Source: Pomphorhynchus laevis
Taxonomy: Eukaryota > Acanthocephala > Palaeacanthocephala > Echinorhynchida > Pomphorhynchidae
Reading direction: 5' to 3'
Length of the DNA: 64,000 nucleotides
Assembly (NCBI GenBank): GCA_012934845.2
Contig: WNNJ02002846.1
Location: 1 to 64,000 of the forward strand
The position numbers were made by a program, and so were the translations under genes. Positions 13,801-21,141 of this stretch are shown one piece after another. Every line of letters begins with the position of its first letter. The first letter of the stretch is position 1. The notes beneath the pieces were generated by a model. That model had not been told where the DNA came from, did not search any database, and was given only the letters and a program-made list of their open reading frames with translations.

Positions 13801-16800
13801 TAGGCATTTTAAGTCCTCAGGACAAGAAACCAACAAAACAACGTCATCTGCAAAAAAGCAGAGATGGTATCCTGATAGAACCGAACTGAAGACCGACATC
13901 CGTCAGAGCAGCCCATTTCGAAATTTTTTCCATGTAAAAAAGGAACATAAGTGGAGACAAAGGACAACCCTGACGAAGCCCAACGCCTACTGGAAATGAT
14001 TCAGACTTCCTACCTAGAACACGAACACAACTCATACTTTGTTCATACAGAGAAGCCACAGCTACCCGAAGATAATGTGGTACTCCATACTCCCGTAGTA
14101 CCTCCCACAACCTCTCTCATGGAACTCGGTCGAACGCCTTCTCCAAATCTACAAAACACATGTAGACCGGTTAAGCGAACTCTTAAGATCGTTCAAGGAT
14201 AGTTGAGAGAGTAAAGAGCTGATCCGTAGTTCCACGACCTGGACGAAAGCCGCATTGTTCCTCTTGCAACTGTCCCTCAACTATAGGCCGTATCCTCAAC
14301 TCAAGAATCCTAGCAAATAGCTCACCAGCTTGACTAAGAAGAGTGATGCCCCAAGAATTGGAACACACTCTTCGGTCACTTTTCTTAAAGATCAGTATCA
14401 TCACACCAGTTCGCCACTCACCAGGAGCTTGCCCAACTTCAATGCAACGTTGAAGATCTGTGTTAGCCACTTCTTGCCAACAACTTCGAGTTGTTGGCAT
14501 GAATTTATATACATTAATATTAATTACTATCTTAATAATAAGTAGTATTAATAATAAAGAATTAATCAATCGATTAATAATTAATTATTTAAAATAAGTT
14601 ATAAGATAATTAATTAATAATTCATTAATTAGTATTAATGATAAAGTAATAGGTCATAGACTGGTTCAGATGAAGGTTAAAGAAAACAAAACATCTACAA
14701 CGTTGCATAAAACACCTTTCCCGATAAAAATAATATTCTGCTTTTATTTAAAATTTCTATCGTGATGCAATAATTTTTGGAAAAAAAAACATTACAATTA
14801 ATAACCATTTATTAAATTGTTTTAATTAAAATAATTAAATTTTTGTTAAATTTTTTTGTTAAAGAATTTGTGGTGCCGGATCAAAAAAGTGGAAAATTTT
14901 ATTTGATATTTCACTAGAGCTGGATCGAAGAAAAGAGAAAAACATTTTATTGATATTTCGCTTACCTCTGATAGCATCTTCAGCAAATTTGAGTTATTGT
15001 TCTTAACATGCTAGCAGAAGTTAGCGAAATATCAAATAAAAATTTTCCTCAATTTGATCCGGCATCAATAATTCTTTGTCTTGATTTTATTTATTTATTT
15101 TCTTCTTTTATCTGTGATACAATAATTTGGAACTTGCTCATTTAATTGTCTGAATATAATGATTGTTCCAAAGAAAATTACTTTAAATTTTTAAAGATGT
15201 TACAGAGGTTAGCGAAATATCAAATAAAATGTCCCATTTTTTGATCCGGCACTAATAATTCTTAATTAATAATGGATCATTATTAACTATTTATAAATTT
15301 TCAATTGTAATTAAATAATTCTTTTATTAATAATACTGTGTTAATAATGTGACTGAAATTAATTTAAATTTAAATTAAATTAATTTGAATTTAATTTATT
15401 AATTATTAGTGATAATAAACTTGTAACTTGTCATATAAGTATTAAATAATAATTAAATTATTTATTAAATAATTATTTAATAAATAATTATTTAATAAAT
15501 AATAATTATTTATTATTTATTAAATAATAATTAAATTAATATAAATTCGTTATTAATTAAAACATTATGTGACTTTCTGATTTAAAAAAACAGCATCACA
15601 ATTAAAAATTTTAGTTGTAAAATTGTATAGACGGTCAATGAATCCATTTGAGTCTTGGATCTATTAAAGTATCATTTTTACGAGATTTTTATTTAATAAA
15701 ATTAGGAATTAAAACTTAAATTCGGTAAGAATAAATTAAAATCTGAAATTAATTTGTAAATTATTATATTAAAAAATGTATTCGAAACTTTTGTAATTAT
15801 CTTTATTCATTGATTGTGCGTTGAATTTGGTAGAGCACTGATCGTATCAGTCACATTGTTAAATGATTATTTTTTTCTGATTGTGGCACGACATTGTCCT
15901 CATAGATATTGTTCTTATTCTTGATACAACAGGACGCTACTAATTAGCCTGGGTGGGTTACACTAGTTGCTGACAAAGACATACATTTCACGTTTCGACC
16001 CTTATTATCTGCTTACTCGGTACACTGGTGCTGATCGGATTCGAACTCAGATTATCCGTACCGCGCTATAAAGGTGTAGATACACAGAAATGTATACCAA
16101 CACAACTAGAGCACCTAGCCTAGTAAATGTAACGTTCGAAGCGCGATACAGACGTCCTGAGTTTGAATCCGATCAGCACCAGTGCATGGAGTAAGCAGAT
16201 ATTAAGGGTCGAAACGTGAAATGTAAGTCTGGGTCAGCAGCTGATAAGACTCATGCTGATAAGTAGTGTCTCGCTGTATCAAGAATAGGATAAATACCTA
16301 TTCTTGATTAATCTGATAATGACAATTTCAAGTCTTTATATTAGTAATAGTAAATTAAAATACTACGATTTTATTCTGTTATAGATGAATAGACTAAAAT
16401 CAATATTGCTACTAGCACTTCTATGCGCGATAGGATCGACATTACTGCTATGCGCGTGCTTACTTCCCAAATTTAATTGGTGGCCTATTGTCGTAGTCCT
16501 GTTTTACCTACTAGTACAAATTCCGATACACGTTTGTAAAACATCAAATTTGCAAGACTACAACCCATCATCGATAGGACAACATGCAAATGTAAGCGAA
16601 TGTGCATGCTTTTGTATGAGCGTTCTGGTAGTATCCGCATTTGGATATCCTGTCATTCTTGCTCGATCGTCAGTTATCAAATACGAATCAATGGCTCTGG
16701 TGTTAGCGGCAAATGTAGTGATTTATTTAACAATATTCGTTTTCTACAGTATGGATCAATCGGATAGTCCAAGATTTTAAACTTTATGAGATTGTAACAT

Positions 16801-19800
16801 TCTTATATTTAATTGTATTACGAATGATGTCTTATAAATGATATTGGCTAACTTACATAAGTAATGATAATTTTATTATCACAATGAAACTCATTTTATG
16901 AAATGAGCTTATTTATGAGATTTATGTAATCCTATTAATTTATAAATAGATAATTATTTATAAGTTTTAATAATTAGTTTAAATTTTTTTTTATTAAAAA
17001 TGTTATAAATTTTTCAAATTAATACATATAAGATTCATTACTTGTAAATTCATTAACATATATGGAACTTATATTAATTCGTATAAGTTATTATTCTCTC
17101 TGTGTATTTATGAATAAATAAGATTCGTGAAATTTATTTTTGGAAAGCTAAAATTAAACATTAATGTAAGGTTCGAACCATCACAACGGCGCATCAAACA
17201 AATAATTTACTTATATGAAGTAATATTCTGATGAAGCACAAGTTGGCAACCATTTTCAATTTCCTGTCAAAGACTAGTGTTTTCTAAAGAAAACAATTGC
17301 ATTGGCGAAAATTCAAAAAAAAACTATTTTTCTTGTTTTTTTTTCTCGGAGAAAGAGCCAACTAATGAATAAATAAAATATTCGTTAAATTTATTTATGG
17401 AAAGTTAAAATGATACGTTAATATAAAGCTGATATATTATAAGGTTCGAACTAAAACAGCAGCATAACGAATAAATTATATGAAGAAATATCTCTATTTA
17501 AAGTAATATTCGGATGTAACACAAATTATATTACCTACTCAGATTTAAATTGGCAATTTTTAAGTTAGCAATCGTTTCTTACTTACTAGGTTTATGTTCA
17601 CATTTTACAGTTTAAATTTAAATTTTTTCTCATATTTAATTATATTTAGTTTACTTTCTTCGTTCGATGCGCTCCCTTAAATTTTGGACTATTGCGATAG
17701 TCCTTTTCAACTGTAATGTTATTTTAAAAACATAACATTTCAAAATACTTTTGAATATGATTTTAAAAATACTTAAATATGTGTTACAATTCTTTATTTC
17801 TGATAAATTAAGATTGCTCAATATCCGCAGAAGTCACCGTTCCAAGATGTTTTATTTGATATTATTAAGGTCGTTTAAACAATTTAAACTATTTCCCTTG
17901 ATGTTACAGTTGAAAAAGGATAATTGCAATTGTCGAAAATCTGTGAACAATAATTCCTTATTTTATTATTTCTATTGATGTTTAAACGCCCTAAACAATA
18001 TCATTGATATATTATTTAATAAATATATAATATATATTTATATTTACTTTACTTTCTTTCGTTCAATGCGCTTCTTTATTATTCAGGGCATTTAAACATC
18101 GACATTTTTATTGTTCACAAAATTTCGACTATTGCAGTAGTAATTTTAAAGTGTAACATCGAGAGAAATAACATGAACCTTGTATTAAATTACAATATGC
18201 GTTTCCAAGTGATATAACACTTGAATGTATAACAAATAAATAATAACACTTGAAAAGGACTTTTGCAATATTCGAAAATGTGTGCACAATAATTTCTTAT
18301 TTTATTATTCTTCCCGGTGTTTAAACGCCTTGAACAATATAAGTTAAATTATTTAATTTATTTAAATATCATTTATTTAATACTAACTATATATCATTTA
18401 ATTTATCATATGTATATATCATATATATTTATATTTAATATATCATATTTAATATATTCAACGCGAAATGACTGCATTTTTAATTATTTTATATTGCCTA
18501 TAATGCTGTTTTAAATAAAAGTCATCTTTAAGATAAATTAAAAATATCCATTTCTTTTTTATTAAGTTTGTATATTTTCAATTTCAATTTTACATATTGT
18601 TATCGATCTTTAATTTTTTTACTTGATTTTATTTACCTTTTGTAAGATTTTGTAGTTACTTTATATTTTTGGTTATGCAATACAAAAATGCTTCCATGTC
18701 TAGAATTTGAATAAATTATCTCCTGAATGCGGTTCAAATCAGATAACAACAAATCAAAGTCTTTATATTCGTAATATTAAATTAAAATGCCGCGGTTTTA
18801 TTCTGTTATAGATAAATAGACTAAAATCAATAGTGCCAATTCTATGCGCGATAGGATTATATTTATTATTTATATTTATTTGTTATTTACATGATAATGC
18901 TCCAAATGCTGGAATGCTTTTTCTATTACGAGTATTTTAAGTATTTAGTATGATTGTCGAAAATGGCAAACCTTTGGATATTCTGAAAATGATAGAAGGA
19001 GCGATACATAGTGATCTTTTTTAGGGATAAAACTATTTTTACTCCTTTTTTAATTTCTATTTACAAAAGTACATTAAAAATGTTAGTATCTAAATACATA
19101 CCCTTTTATCACAAATATTTTTTAATTTAAGTTTAATACAATGCGCAACCTTATCTTAAATCTTAATATAATCAATTCAGTGTTGCTTTCATCGAAAACG
19201 GGCCTTATTTTTGACGATTTACGAATTTTAGTAAATATTCAAATTCGAATGATTTAATTTACGAATTCAATTAATTTTACAAAAATTTTGAAATAAAGCC
19301 TTTAACTCAGTAAAACTCTGAAAGTAGGAAGCAGGTAGGAATTATTATTAGCAAAAATAGAAGAAAAACGAATCTACATATTGAATCAGCAGTTGATGAG
19401 TTTCACTTATATCTAAATGCACTGATGTTAGCTTATATTAGAATTTAATAAGTACATATCATTGTCATCAGTTCTACATACTTTAAAATTGCATGACATA
19501 CTAGACTCTAAAGTAGTCTCCTGAAAATGAGTCGACATACTCGTATTTACATTTATTTATATATTTTATATTTATTAGTTAGTTATTTGCAAGATATATG
19601 CTCCATATACTCTAATGCTTATTTAAGCAGTTGATCCATTATTTATAAATAATTATTGGAGCTGGATCCAAGAAAAAGGGAAATTTTTATTTGATATTTC
19701 GCTAACCTTTGTTAGTATCTTCAGAAAATTACCCGAAGATGAAAAATTACCAAAGTTACCAACTATTTACAATAAGGCTATTTTATAATTGAATTTTATG

Positions 19801-21141
19801 GTAAATTTTAATTTTTTTATTTTAACTTGATATAAGTTATATAAAATCTTATATAATAAAGTATATTAAATAATATATATATAATATTAATATATATTAA
19901 ATATTAAATAATATATTAAATCTTATATATTATTAAGTTGCAAAGCTACTTATACTTTCAGAGAAATAAAATCCTTTATTGGATACAAATATAATATTAA
20001 AACTTAGTATTAATATAATATTAATTTTATTTTAATAGTTGATAATGATTGATCCATTATTGATAAATAATTATTTGATCTGGATCAAAGAAGAGAGGAA
20101 ATTATTTTTGATATTTCGCTAACTTCTGTTAGCATCTTCAATAAATTACAATTCAAATTGTAATTTTCTGAAGATGTTAACAGAAGTTAGCGAAAAATTT
20201 CCTCTTTTTTTTGATCCAGCTCAAATAATTCTTTGCTTATTTAAGCAATCGAGCCTGTTTTTGTAATGACAATGTACAATATTTTATATAGCGGCCATAT
20301 ATATTGATATTATCTCACCAATTTTGAAATAGTATATAAATGTTAAATACCGGCTGGTCGAATAAATATTATTTCACAAAAGCGAATGTGTTCAGTTACT
20401 ATATATCCTCATTTTGTTCGAATTAATTTAAAACATGTTTGCCAGAAATGTCAGAAATCAGAGAAATTTAATATTTGAAATCAAAAATAGTAATAAAATA
20501 AAAAATAATAATATATTTCTATATTGCAAATAAAAACAAAAGATAACGATAAATATCTAAGTACATCATTGTGTTTAAACTATTAATACATACAATTAAA
20601 AAAGCTTTGTTTATTGACTCTAACGTCTCAAATCCTAAATAATCGCTTCAACACATCATAAATTTCAAAACCTCAATAAAATCCCAAAAATTTCAACTCT
20701 TTAATCGCAGAGTTACAACCAATATGAAGTGTTGTTTCTTATAATTTATTACAATTTAACTAAAAAGTTTGAATTACCACAATTAGCTAAGATGTGTAAT
20801 TAATACGACATCATCATTCTTCGGGTTATGTCTAATCGACCAGACTGATTTTACATCATATCATAGCCTATTTGTATGCTGCAATAAGAATTATTTTATT
20901 AAGAATATATATCAGAAGTATATTAAGAATATTTTAAATATCATGATTATGTTAAAAGCTTGGAAATTATAAAATTATAATTTAAGAAGTTGAAATTTGA
21001 AGAAAACAAATTTACCTCATATGAAGCAACTCCTTTTACGTTAGCCACCAACCCAACACCACAAGCACCTTTCTCCATAAATGGATCATATAATCCGCGT
21101 TTCCGCAACTTGACATGCTTTCCTCGTCGATAATTATTCAT
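1677..21141 (-). CDS. GOGAT: Glutamate synthase (GOGAT), N-terminal part, seven exons, runs off the left edge
   Basis: The product makes glutamate from glutamine and 2-oxoglutarate; this part is the class-II glutamine amidotransferase domain. Exons on the minus strand are 21141-21016, 9353-9229, 5827-5701, 5656-5576, 4570-4526, 1952-1857 and 1813-1677. Every junction has GT/AG ends and the phases join without a break, giving 245 codons plus 2 bases. Family motifs are LYDPFMEKGACGVG (the Cys of CGVG, residue 27, is the expected nucleophile after propeptide removal), MAHRGAT, TGDGAG, LPPEGRYATGIIF, WRNVPVNNDAIGPAA and HARFATNTFPTW. The family protein is near 2,000 residues, so most of the gene lies left of the window. 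Introns are 11,662, 3,401, 44, 1,005, 2,573 and 43 bp. The first-exon ATG was chosen because only 26 residues precede the nucleophile, a plausible propeptide. Family assignment is firm; exact splice sites are inferred. Confidence 0.9.
1857..1952 (-). CDS. GOGAT: GOGAT exon 6
   Basis: Thirty-two codons starting LLVIRKQ and ending RFYIVSISAKIIVYK, matching the family's (I/L)xVIRK ... FYxxSxSxxTIVYKG region. The acceptor is attttag and the donor is gtacaa. Phase 0 to 0. Confidence 0.83.
2102..2155 (+). ncRNA. Hammerhead ribozyme-like motif, class 1 (canonical core)
   Basis: Core CTGATGA at 2130-2136; helix II GTCAT (2137-2141) with ATGAC (2146-2150) capped by TGTG; GAAAC at 2151-2155. Helix I pairs TGC (2102-2104) with GCA (2127-2129) and ATCC (2105-2108) with GGAT, with a bulge between. 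All invariant core bases are present. Helix III is weak: the base before the CTC cleavage triplet does not pair with the C of GAAAC. Lies in GOGAT intron 5 on the strand opposite the gene. Confidence 0.65.
2574..2602 (+). repeat. Hammerhead-like repeat, GATGCC/GGCATC helix
   Basis: CTGAAGAT, then GATGCC paired with GGCATC around loop AGCTA, then GAAATATTC. Same layout as the family at 1-660 but with different helix bases. Confidence 0.55.
3055..3930 (+). mobile_element. Reverse-transcriptase-like ORF plus 3' region of an interspersed element (repeat family A)
   Basis: The frame at 3055-3417 (120 residues) begins RYIDNICVFN, has IYPESLIL, GVYLDMNIKL and NLYRKDDIFKFT, then CIPYNIKYNTLNNEILRIAT. 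This resembles the region after the active site of an invertebrate reverse-transcriptase family with RYIDD and YLD(L/M) motifs; the family name is uncertain. Behind it, 3490-3930 is a copy of repeat family A, which ends AATACGCAGACTTAGTTATT. The adjacency suggests that family A is the 3' part of this element. Confidence 0.5.
4526..4570 (-). CDS. GOGAT: GOGAT exon 5 (45-bp micro-exon)
   Basis: Fifteen codons, VFVVLKDPTVDFFQQ, between acceptor gtttag and donor gtaatt, phase 0 to 0. It supplies the expected Q-VFV stretch after EPFILQ. It is short but keeps frame with both neighbours. Confidence 0.78.
4960..5280 (+). repeat. Tandem repeat, about 100-105-bp unit, three copies
   Basis: GAATTCACG recurs at 4974, 5074 and 5179, each followed by CGACTTATTTTTAC, GGATTTTGATTTCCCAGT and a hairpin-forming TACTTTTTAATTCTAAAAAGTA. 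Lies in GOGAT intron 4. Confidence 0.85.
5576..5656 (-). CDS. GOGAT: GOGAT exon 4
   Basis: Twenty-seven codons, phase 0 to 0, with CWRNVPVNNDAIGPAARYDE, the segment that follows the GLEV region in all GOGATs. The donor is gtaaca and the acceptor is tattcag. Confidence 0.87.
5701..5827 (-). CDS. GOGAT: GOGAT exon 3
   Basis: One base completes the split codon from exon 2, then 42 codons follow, including IDLPPEGRYATGIIF and EICSEYGLE. The acceptor is gtttag and the donor is gtataa. The next intron is only 44 bp. Confidence 0.87.
6280..7205 (+). repeat. Dispersed direct repeat, two copies of about 140-165 bp
   Basis: 6285-6445 and 7063-7205 share CTCAAATAATTTAATC, TTTATATTTATTT, GGTATATAT and TTGGTACAAAA-TTG-TGTTTT in the same order. 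The stretch between (6450-7060) shows nothing else recognisable. Confidence 0.55.
7290..8225. repeat. Compound repeat block around the class-2 hammerhead-like motif
   Basis: Three versions of a unit containing GTCTGTGG, GTTAAGCTTCC, AAAGCATGC and TACTTTCCT (about 7306-7440, 7800-7880, 8128-8220) and an inverted copy of the motif region (8020-8115, minus; lacks GAAAC). The 7458-7688 stretch is richer in G+C and unique in the window. Its long minus frame resembles no protein I know and is taken as repeat sequence. Confidence 0.6.
7747..7790 (+). ncRNA. Hammerhead ribozyme-like motif, class 2 (long helix II)
   Basis: CTGATGA at 7747-7753, GACC (7754-7757) pairing with GGTC (7782-7785), an inner ACTC/GAGT helix, then GAAAC at 7786-7790. 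Embedded in a repeat whose flanks (TTAAGCTTCC, GCATGC) recur at 7306-7381, 7800-7880 and 8128-8220. Confidence 0.6.
8274..8554. repeat. Foldback element, about 139-bp near-perfect arms
   Basis: The left arm from GTGAATGGTTTTAGGGCC (8274) reads as the reverse complement of the right arm ending GGCCCTAAAACCATTCAC (8554), with almost no loop near 8412. Each arm carries the hammerhead-like motif CTGACGATGTCCAC...GAAAT (8368-8340 minus, 8459-8487 plus). It would form a long cruciform or RNA hairpin. Confidence 0.85.
9229..9353 (-). CDS. GOGAT: GOGAT exon 2
   Basis: The acceptor is tatttag and the donor is gtacgt after CTGAA. It encodes LLENAKTMLLGMAHRGAT, then RETGDGAG and IPHDLYKQ, which follows exon 1 in family alignments with no gap. 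It ends in phase 2. Reading on past the donor would give a stop after three more codons, so the splice is preferred. Confidence 0.87.
9360..11320. other. GOGAT intron 1, left part, nothing recognised
   Basis: A+T-rich. A gentler stretch at 10650-10800 has no supported coding frame. Confidence 0.5.
11321..11537. repeat. Dispersed repeat copy 1 of the CTGAAGAT/GAAATATC family (long version)
   Basis: About 215 bases nearly identical to 19932-20147 in the same orientation: ATTAAGTTGCAAAGCTACTT at the left and GATATTTCGCTAAC...AAAATTA at the right. The right end carries the motif on the minus strand, with CTAAAGA instead of CTGAAGA. Confidence 0.85.
11887..12480 (-). mobile_element. Penelope-like element fragment with GIY-YIG endonuclease domain
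   Basis: On the minus strand the sequence reads GLPFIKNV, FVSNNKTSKY, then GVVYKISCLECDKIYVGQTG (the GIY-YIG core written as VVY...IYVGQTG), and later NRKILEAYYIHKNSNIFM, which holds the catalytic Glu, ending at a stop at 11887. This order is the C-terminal part of Penelope-like reverse transcriptases. The reverse-transcriptase core is not recognisable upstream, and the frame changes at least twice. About 360 bp downstream on the same strand lies a copy of the hammerhead-like repeat (11503-11530). Confidence 0.8.
12535..12650 (+). repeat. Short degenerate minisatellite
   Basis: Units of about 15-20 bases built on CCTCAACGTGGATTTC (variants TCAACGTGGATATCC, CTCAACTTGGGTTTC). The open frame across it is a by-product. 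Confidence 0.65.
13015..14505 (-). mobile_element. RTE-type (Rex3-like) LINE, 5'-truncated and broken
   Basis: Reverse-transcriptase pieces in order on the minus strand: TGVMILIFKKSDRRVC, GITLLSQAGELFARILELR, EEQCGFRPGRGTTDQLFTLS (14495-14183); then YGVPHYL, VGLRQGCPLSPLMF (14110-13844); then FADDVVLLVS, DFKYLGILFSRYGR, RSVVVKRELSLRAKLSVYHP, QLRWLGHVLRM (13899-12985). These are the RTE-clade signatures. The endonuclease half is missing. Frames change near 14180 and 13850. The 5' end coincides with a small hairpin (CAACTTCGAGTTGTTG) near 14484. It sits inside GOGAT intron 1. The clade name rests on remembered similarity. Confidence 0.85.
14875..15270. repeat. Foldback and solo copies of the CTGAAGAT/GAAATATC family
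   Basis: 14875-14995 (minus) and 15005-15075 (plus) face each other, ending GGTGCCGGATC and GATCCGGCATC. A further plus copy lies at 15190-15265. The cores are degenerate (AAGATGTTACAGAGG near 15195). Confidence 0.7.
15275..15920. other. A+T-rich, simple TTATTTAATAAATA-type repeats
   Basis: 15440-15545 is built of TATTTAATAAATAATTATTT words. The rest is featureless. Confidence 0.5.
15925..16084 (-). mobile_element. tRNA-like SINE unit, inverted partner
   Basis: Minus-strand relative of the unit at 16085-16300: B-box GAGTTCGAATCC near 16037-16048, GGGTCGAAACG near 15991-16001, and the same CTGTTGTATCAAGAATA 3' end near 15925. The two units share the middle tRNA-like region head to head. Confidence 0.55.
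16085..16300 (+). mobile_element. tRNA-like SINE unit with hammerhead-like 3' part
   Basis: A pol III A-box-like TAGCCTAGTAAA (16116-16127) and B-box-like GAGTTTGAATCC (16159-16170) lie about 45 bp apart. Behind them a degenerate class-2 hammerhead-like piece: CCGATCAG at 16169-16176 and GGGTCGAAACG at 16206-16216. It ends in CTGTATCAAGAATAGG. An inverted second unit lies directly upstream. Confidence 0.6.
16385..16780 (+). CDS. LEPROT: LEPROT/LEPROTL1 (endospanin, Vps55 family), complete
   Basis: A 131-residue four-helix membrane protein of endosome-to-vacuole/lysosome sorting (Vps55) that in animals also limits surface leptin- and growth-hormone-receptor levels. The length equals that of the human protein as I remember it. 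Hydrophobic segments lie near residues 5-27, 31-50, 74-96 and 100-124. The family motif VVSAFGYPVILAR (residues 84-96) is followed by AANVVIYLTIF. The ATG comes directly after a pyrimidine-rich acceptor (ttttattctgttatag), suggesting a 5' UTR exon upstream and one coding exon. Codons are less A+T-biased than the flanks. The gene lies inside GOGAT intron 1 on the opposite strand. No break is seen. Family assignment is firm; whether it is LEPROT or LEPROTL1 cannot be settled. Confidence 0.92.
   Translation: MNRLKSILLLALLCAIGSTLLLCACLLPKFNWWPIVVVLFYLLVQIPIHVCKTSNLQDYNPSSIGQHANVSECACFCMSVLVVSAFGYPVILARSSVIKYESMALVLAANVVIYLTIFVFYSMDQSDSPRF
17115..17540. repeat. Imperfect direct repeat, two units of about 150 bp
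   Basis: 17115-17260 and 17365-17535 share AAATTTATTT-TGGAAAG, AAGGTTCGAAC and GAAGTAATATTC in order. Downstream of LEPROT. Function not apparent. Confidence 0.5.
17650..18000. repeat. MITE-like element with imperfect terminal inverted repeats
   Basis: The left part (CGATAGTCCTTTTCAACTGT, about 17693-17712) mirrors the right part (ACAGTTGAAAAAGGATAA, about 17907-17924). Right end GATGTTTAAACGCCC near 17990. No coding content. Confidence 0.55.
18045..18345. repeat. MITE-like element with about 75-bp imperfect terminal inverted repeats
   Basis: The left end (CAGGGCATTTAAACATCG ... TTGTTCACAAAATTTCG) mirrors the right end (AAAATGTGTGCACAATAATT ... GGTGTTTAAACGCC). Same family as 17650-18000. 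Confidence 0.6.
18740..18858 (+). pseudogene. Partial duplicate of the LEPROT intron end and first codons
   Basis: This stretch repeats 16312-16436 almost base for base: the intron end, the acceptor ttattctgttatag and the first roughly 18 codons. The start codon has become ATA and 6 bases are missing after codon 8. The similarity stops in A+T-rich sequence, so no gene follows. Because intron sequence is included, it arose by DNA duplication rather than by retrotransposition. Confidence 0.85.
18860..19650. other. No gene recognised
   Basis: A+T-rich intron sequence of GOGAT intron 1. No open frame of note and no repeat with a partner that I could find. Confidence 0.5.
19655..19745 (-). repeat. 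Solo copy of the CTGAAGAT/GAAATATC family
   Basis: Reads on the minus strand as CTGAAGATACTAACAAAGG, GTTAGC, GAAATATC and ends GGATCCAGCTCCAATAATT. Confidence 0.7.
19932..20235. repeat. Dispersed repeat copy 2, with an added inverted end
   Basis: 19932-20147 matches 11321-11537. 20160-20235 then repeats the motif half in reverse (CTGAAGATGTTAACAG...GATCCAGCTC), making a foldback. Confidence 0.8.
20236..21010. other. GOGAT intron 1 next to exon 1, nothing recognised
   Basis: A+T-rich without coding potential or repeats I could pair. Confidence 0.5.
21016..21141 (-). CDS. GOGAT: GOGAT exon 1 (start codon to KGVASYE)
   Basis: Forty-two codons from ATG to the donor GAG|gtaaat, phase 0. It carries GLYDP and ACGVG, the amidotransferase N-terminus. 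There is no long mitochondrial leader. An upstream 5' UTR exon cannot be excluded. Confidence 0.88.

Noticed and set aside
17168-17180. GGTTCGAACC words that could be tRNA T-loops (near 17170 and 17440)
   Set aside because: No A-box or cloverleaf around them; part of a local direct repeat.
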